DNA from: Phycisphaera sp.
GTDB taxonomy: Bacteria; Planctomycetota; Phycisphaerae; Phycisphaerales; UBA1924
Reading direction: 5' to 3'
DNA length: 64,000 nt
NCBI GenBank assembly: GCA_020639255.1
Contig: JACKGZ010000003.1
Location: 370,468 to 434,467 of the forward strand
In this document: positions 61,354 to 64,000 of the stretch, one piece after another
Layout of the letters: every line of letters starts with the position of its first letter
Position numbering within the stretch: the stretch's first letter is position 1
The notes under the pieces: model-generated
Databases searched by the model: none
What the model was told of the DNA's origin: nothing
The model's input: the letters and a program-made list of their open reading frames with translations, nothing else
Program-made: the position numbers and the translations under genes

Positions 61354-62832
61354 ATGGCCCGTACGAAAGTCCAGCCTCGCGACACCGAAGTCCCGTTTAA
61401 GGCAGAAGACCTGATCTTCTCCACGACGGACAACAAGGGCTTCATCCGCTCGGCTGACGAAGTCTTCGTGCAGATGTCGCGGTACCCGCTGACAGACATG
61501 CTCGGCCAGCCGCACAGCATGGTCCGCCACCCGGCGATGCCCAGGTGCGTGTTCCAACTCCTTTGGGATTACATCAAAGACGGCAAGCCGATTGGCGCGT
61601 ATGTCAAAAACATGGCCTCCGACGGCTCGTACTACAACGTCTTTGCGCTGGTCTCGCCGCTGACCGACGGCTACCTCTCCGTGCGACTCAAGCCGACAAG
61701 CAAGTTCTTCCACGCAGCCCACAAGATCTATCCCCAACTGCTCGCCTGCGAGAACAACCTTGCGAACGAAGGCAAGACAACCGCTCAGTGCATCGTCGAG
61801 TCCAGCAAGCTGCTCGGCACCCTGCTGAAGGAGAGCGGGTTCGAGAGCTACGACGCATTCATGTACGCAGCGCTCGAAGAAGAGATGCGGTCGCGCGACG
61901 AACAGATCCACCAGACCTACCGGTGCAACCTCTGGGAGCTCAATGCGCTCTCACCAAGCCAAGTCATGCGCGGCAAGCCGGACGCGGCAACATTGTCCGT
62001 CCTCCACGCCGAGCGTTCGTGCAACATCGCCGGCAAGACATTTGAGCGAGTCAGCTCGCTCTTGGCACTCCAGGCTAGCCTTAACAAGAACGCGCGAGCC
62101 ATCATGCGCGTCGCCGACACACTCGGCATGTCATCGATCAACGTCTCGCTCGAGGCAACCCGCCTCGGCGAGCACGGCCGATGCCTGAGCGTCATCGCCT
62201 CGCACCTCGGCGAAACATCTCAGACAATCAGCACGCTCGCCGATTCGCTCCAGAATCAGATCGAGGTGACTTCAGTCTCGCTCGGCAGCGCTGTTTTCCG
62301 TCTCGCCTCGACCCGTCTCCAGACCGAGACCATGCTCGCGTTCAGCCGGAAGATCCGTAGCGCATCCGCCGATGCGCAGGCGACACCGGAGGATGTGCTG
62401 AGCAAGTTCCCTCGCCAGCAGGTCGGTTCGATGCTGGGCGACTTGCAGTACAGCATCGAGCAGATGTGCGAGAGCCTCAGGCCGACCGTCACCAGCCTCA
62501 TTCAGGACATGCGCCGACTCGAGACCGACATCACCAACGTCAAGCGTGCCATGTTGACGCTCAGATTCGCTCAGCTCGGCGGCAAGATCGAATCGTCTCG
62601 ACTGAGTGACGATGCCGCGGTGATCACACTCATCGAGTCGATCGGCACTGAGATCGTGAACACAGTCAGCCAGATCTCCGAACTCGAATCGGACATGCTC
62701 ATTGTCGGTTCCGATTTGAAGGCCACGTATCGCCAGTTCGACGACCTGGCCGCGTCACTCACCAAGTCCAAAGAGGCCCAGTTCAAGCTCGGTCAGCCGG
62801 ACAAGCATGTCTCACATTCACTTGCTGCCTGA
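61354..62832 (+). CDS. Soluble PAS-domain chemoreceptor-like protein (Aer-like PAS)
   Basis: 492 residues from ATG 61354 (MARTKVQPRDTEVPFKAED), with GGGGA upstream. Residues about 20-120 form an Aer-type PAS domain: IFSTTDNKGFIRSADEVFV, LGQPHSMVRHPAMPRCVFQL, and YYNVFALVSPL, probably able to bind a flavin or ligand. Residues about 235-330 form a helical part with INVSLEATRLGEHGRCLSVI and SHLGETSQTISTLAD, reminiscent of MCP signalling helices but diverged from the E-x-x-x-R tip. No membrane segment is seen, so it is cytoplasmic. No che gene is nearby. Confidence 0.72.
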   Translation: MARTKVQPRDTEVPFKAEDLIFSTTDNKGFIRSADEVFVQMSRYPLTDMLGQPHSMVRHPAMPRCVFQLLWDYIKDGKPIGAYVKNMASDGSYYNVFALVSPLTDGYLSVRLKPTSKFFHAAHKIYPQLLACENNLANEGKTTAQCIVESSKLLGTLLKESGFESYDAFMYAALEEEMRSRDEQIHQTYRCNLWELNALSPSQVMRGKPDAATLSVLHAERSCNIAGKTFERVSSLLALQASLNKNARAIMRVADTLGMSSINVSLEATRLGEHGRCLSVIASHLGETSQTISTLADSLQNQIEVTSVSLGSAVFRLASTRLQTETMLAFSRKIRSASADAQATPEDVLSKFPRQQVGSMLGDLQYSIEQMCESLRPTVTSLIQDMRRLETDITNVKRAMLTLRFAQLGGKIESSRLSDDAAVITLIESIGTEIVNTVSQISELESDMLIVGSDLKATYRQFDDLAASLTKSKEAQFKLGQPDKHVSHSLAA

Positions 62833-62878
62833 CGCAGCAATCACCTGGCATTCTGGGCAAACTGGCAGTCATATTTCA

Positions 62879-62914
62879 CAGCCCCTCGATATGAAATGTC
62901 GAGGGGCTGTTTTT
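62879..62914 (+). terminator. Rho-independent terminator after the PAS-domain gene
   Basis: An 11-bp perfect stem (62879-62889 with 62899-62909) with a nine-base loop is followed by TTTTTGT. It ends the PAS-domain gene transcript 46 bases after its stop. Confidence 0.9.
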
Positions 62915-62928
62915 GTCGACTATGTCGG

Positions 62929-62956
62929 TTGCAACACCTGAAAGTCGCTGTACCTT
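62929..62956 (+). promoter_or_regulatory. Possible sigma-70-type promoter for the PEP-CTERM-like gene
   Basis: TTGCAA (62929-62934) and TACCTT (62951-62956) are separated by 16 bases, about 80 bases before the ATG at 63040. The match to -35/-10 consensus is moderate. It lies just after the preceding terminator, where a promoter is needed. Confidence 0.35.
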
Positions 62957-63039
62957 TGAAAATGAAGCCCGGCATGTTGCCGAGGCCGGTTTCGTTCTTC
63001 TCGAATCGGTTCACTCTCAAGGACCGAGGGGGTACACAA

Positions 63040-63621
63040 ATGTCAGCACGTACACTTTGCGCTGTAGCTACGGCCGCACTTTTCACGTCCGGCGTACAGG
63101 CCCAGCTCGATGACCTTCTGATCGTCGATCTGTCGGTCCCGAATCAGATCACAATCACGGCGACCGCCGGCCTCTCAGCCGTGACCACCTCCGGCAGCGA
63201 CACCGTCGGTGTCTATATGGAAAATTTCTACAGTGCCGCGGGTGGCTCTCTTTCTGTCTCGTCGACTGGTGCCGGCGATCTCACCAACGCCGAGAACCCG
63301 TCCGACGGCTCTCCTTCTCTCTTCCGTGCAGGCAGCGGCTCGGATACAGGCCTGAACGTCTGGAGCTTCTCGAGCGATACCACTGTCACCTTCACAGCCG
63401 GCTCGCTTGCATTCATCGGCTCGGGCACCTGGGCTCTCGATGCTCCTGAGTACGCCGATATGCTGGCCAACACCGGATCGGGCAACCTCTACTTCCCCGC
63501 TGATGACGCTTCCGACCTCACCAGCGCCGTTCTCCTCGGCCGTTGGCGCGTCATCCCCGCTCCGGGTGCCGCCACGATCTTCGGCATGGGCCTGATCGGT
63601 GCCGCGAGAAGGCGTCGCTAA
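63040..63621 (+). CDS. Secreted protein with PEP-CTERM-like sorting tail
   Basis: 193 residues from ATG 63040, with GAGGGGG eight bases upstream. It has a signal peptide (MSARTLCAVATAALFTSGVQA), a low-complexity Ser/Gly/Thr beta-rich body (ITITATAGLSAVTTSGSDT), and the tail VIPAPGAATIFGMGLIGAA followed by RRRR. This is the tripartite form (P-A-P motif, hydrophobic helix, Arg cluster) of PEP-CTERM-like sorting signals in planctomycetes, processed by an exosortase. It is likely moved to the cell surface and joined to a glycan or lipid. Confidence 0.8.
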   Translation: MSARTLCAVATAALFTSGVQAQLDDLLIVDLSVPNQITITATAGLSAVTTSGSDTVGVYMENFYSAAGGSLSVSSTGAGDLTNAENPSDGSPSLFRAGSGSDTGLNVWSFSSDTTVTFTAGSLAFIGSGTWALDAPEYADMLANTGSGNLYFPADDASDLTSAVLLGRWRVIPAPGAATIFGMGLIGAARRRR

Positions 63622-63662
63622 TCAATCGCTCCGCTGAGGAGCACATCATTCGGAATGAACGG

Positions 63663-63692
63663 ACCGGCTCCCCTCGGGGAGCCGGTTTTTTG
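63663..63692 (+). terminator. Rho-independent terminator after the PEP-CTERM-like gene
   Basis: ACCGGCTCCC (63663-63672) pairs with GGGAGCCGGT (63677-63686) around a CTCG loop, and a run of T follows. A strong terminator for the gene ending at 63621. Confidence 0.9.
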
Positions 63693-63781
63693 TTGTGACG
63701 ATGCCGTATGGATCACACTCGAAACGAGCGACTCAATCTTAAAATGCGACAAGCCCCTGCAAATGCAGGGGCTTGAACAAG

Positions 63782-63855
63782 CGAGGCGGACGGGAATCGA
63801 ACCCGCAACCTTCGGATCGACAGTCCGATGCTCTAACCAATTGAGCTACCGCCCC
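63782..63855 (-). tRNA. tRNA-Asp (GTC)
   Basis: Reading leftwards, the acceptor stem GGGGCGG pairs with CCGCCTC (one G-U), the D arm is TAGCTCAATTGGTTAGAGCA-like, the anticodon loop CTGTCGA holds GTC, and the T arm has GGTTCGATTCC. The discriminator base is G, as expected for Asp. CCA is not encoded. Confidence 0.96.
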
Positions 63856-63954
63856 GTCACCACAGGCCATTGGCCGTTGGTAGGGCAAATATAGACCCAA
63901 GCCTCAACGAGTCAAGCCATCGACACGTCTCGGCCAGAGGCCCGAGAATGCACT

Positions 63955-64000
63955 TCATTTGAGATTCGGAAGCTCGATGCGATCGCCCTGCTGGAGCGCA
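63955..64000 (-). CDS. C-terminal end of an unknown leftward gene (partial)
   Basis: The stop TGA is at 63955-63957 and the open frame reads ALQQGDRIELPNLK into the window edge. The text GDRIELP resembles the end of a LysM peptidoglycan-binding motif, but 15 residues cannot settle that. The gene would lie to the right of the window and end 100 bases upstream of tRNA-Asp. Confidence 0.4.
   Translation of the reverse strand, partial: ALQQGDRIELPNLK

Overview
The window looks like a chromosomal segment of a GC-rich Gram-negative bacterium, most likely a planctomycete of the Phycisphaerae type. This placement is inferred from three things: H-X9-DG-like prepilin proteins, a secreted protein ending in a PEP-CTERM-like PAPGAAT...RRRR tail, and a type II secretion (T2SS) locus with large, fused components. 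No rRNA or other taxonomic marker is present, so the placement is tentative. There is one tRNA (Asp) and no CRISPR array, IS element or phage gene.

Layout, left to right. 1-11.3 kb holds ordinary metabolic and envelope genes: a truncated FAD/Fe-S dehydrogenase, a DUF4139-like secreted protein, two prepilin-like proteins, RidA, a transaldolase-family enzyme, an acyl-CoA ligase, a SPOR lipoprotein and a secreted hypothetical. 11.3-19.7 kb is a leftward stress cluster: groEL2, a small orphan ORF, sulfotransferase, groES, sulfotransferase, groEL1, an inverted repeat, dnaJ, grpE and acpS. The two sulfotransferases are paralogues and bracket groES. 19.9-23.4 kb is a rightward, tightly overlapping set: nuoA, DUF2752, two lipoproteins, a GT-B-like protein and a low-molecular-weight tyrosine phosphatase. 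23.4-27.6 kb is sucA-sucB. 27.8-34.4 kb is pstSCAB; PstC and PstA carry large extra periplasmic parts, and a Pho-box-like triple repeat lies upstream of pstS.

34.5-56.7 kb is the highlight, a leftward T2SS operon. It starts with a lipoprotein glutathione peroxidase and continues gspF, G, H, I, J, K, a GspL (PilM-PilN-like) protein, a PilO-PilP-like fusion, a giant secretin and a small lipoprotein. Most junctions overlap by 1-4 bases, so translation is probably coupled. The secretin is about 4556 residues long. It has one N0-like domain, about 50 consecutive secretin N-domain repeats of about 82 residues each, and a normal C-terminal secretin channel domain. Ordinary GspD proteins have three such repeats and about 650-750 residues. 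The ATPase gene gspE is on the opposite strand at 57.6 kb, behind a two-domain QueD-like gene. No prepilin peptidase gene is present.

57.6-64 kb holds gspE, a secreted hypothetical, a family 9 glycosyltransferase, a soluble Aer-like PAS/chemoreceptor-like protein, the PEP-CTERM-like protein, tRNA-Asp and the last codons of a leftward gene. The giant secretin operon is the best candidate for an undescribed system. The chaperonin-sulfotransferase arrangement is second.
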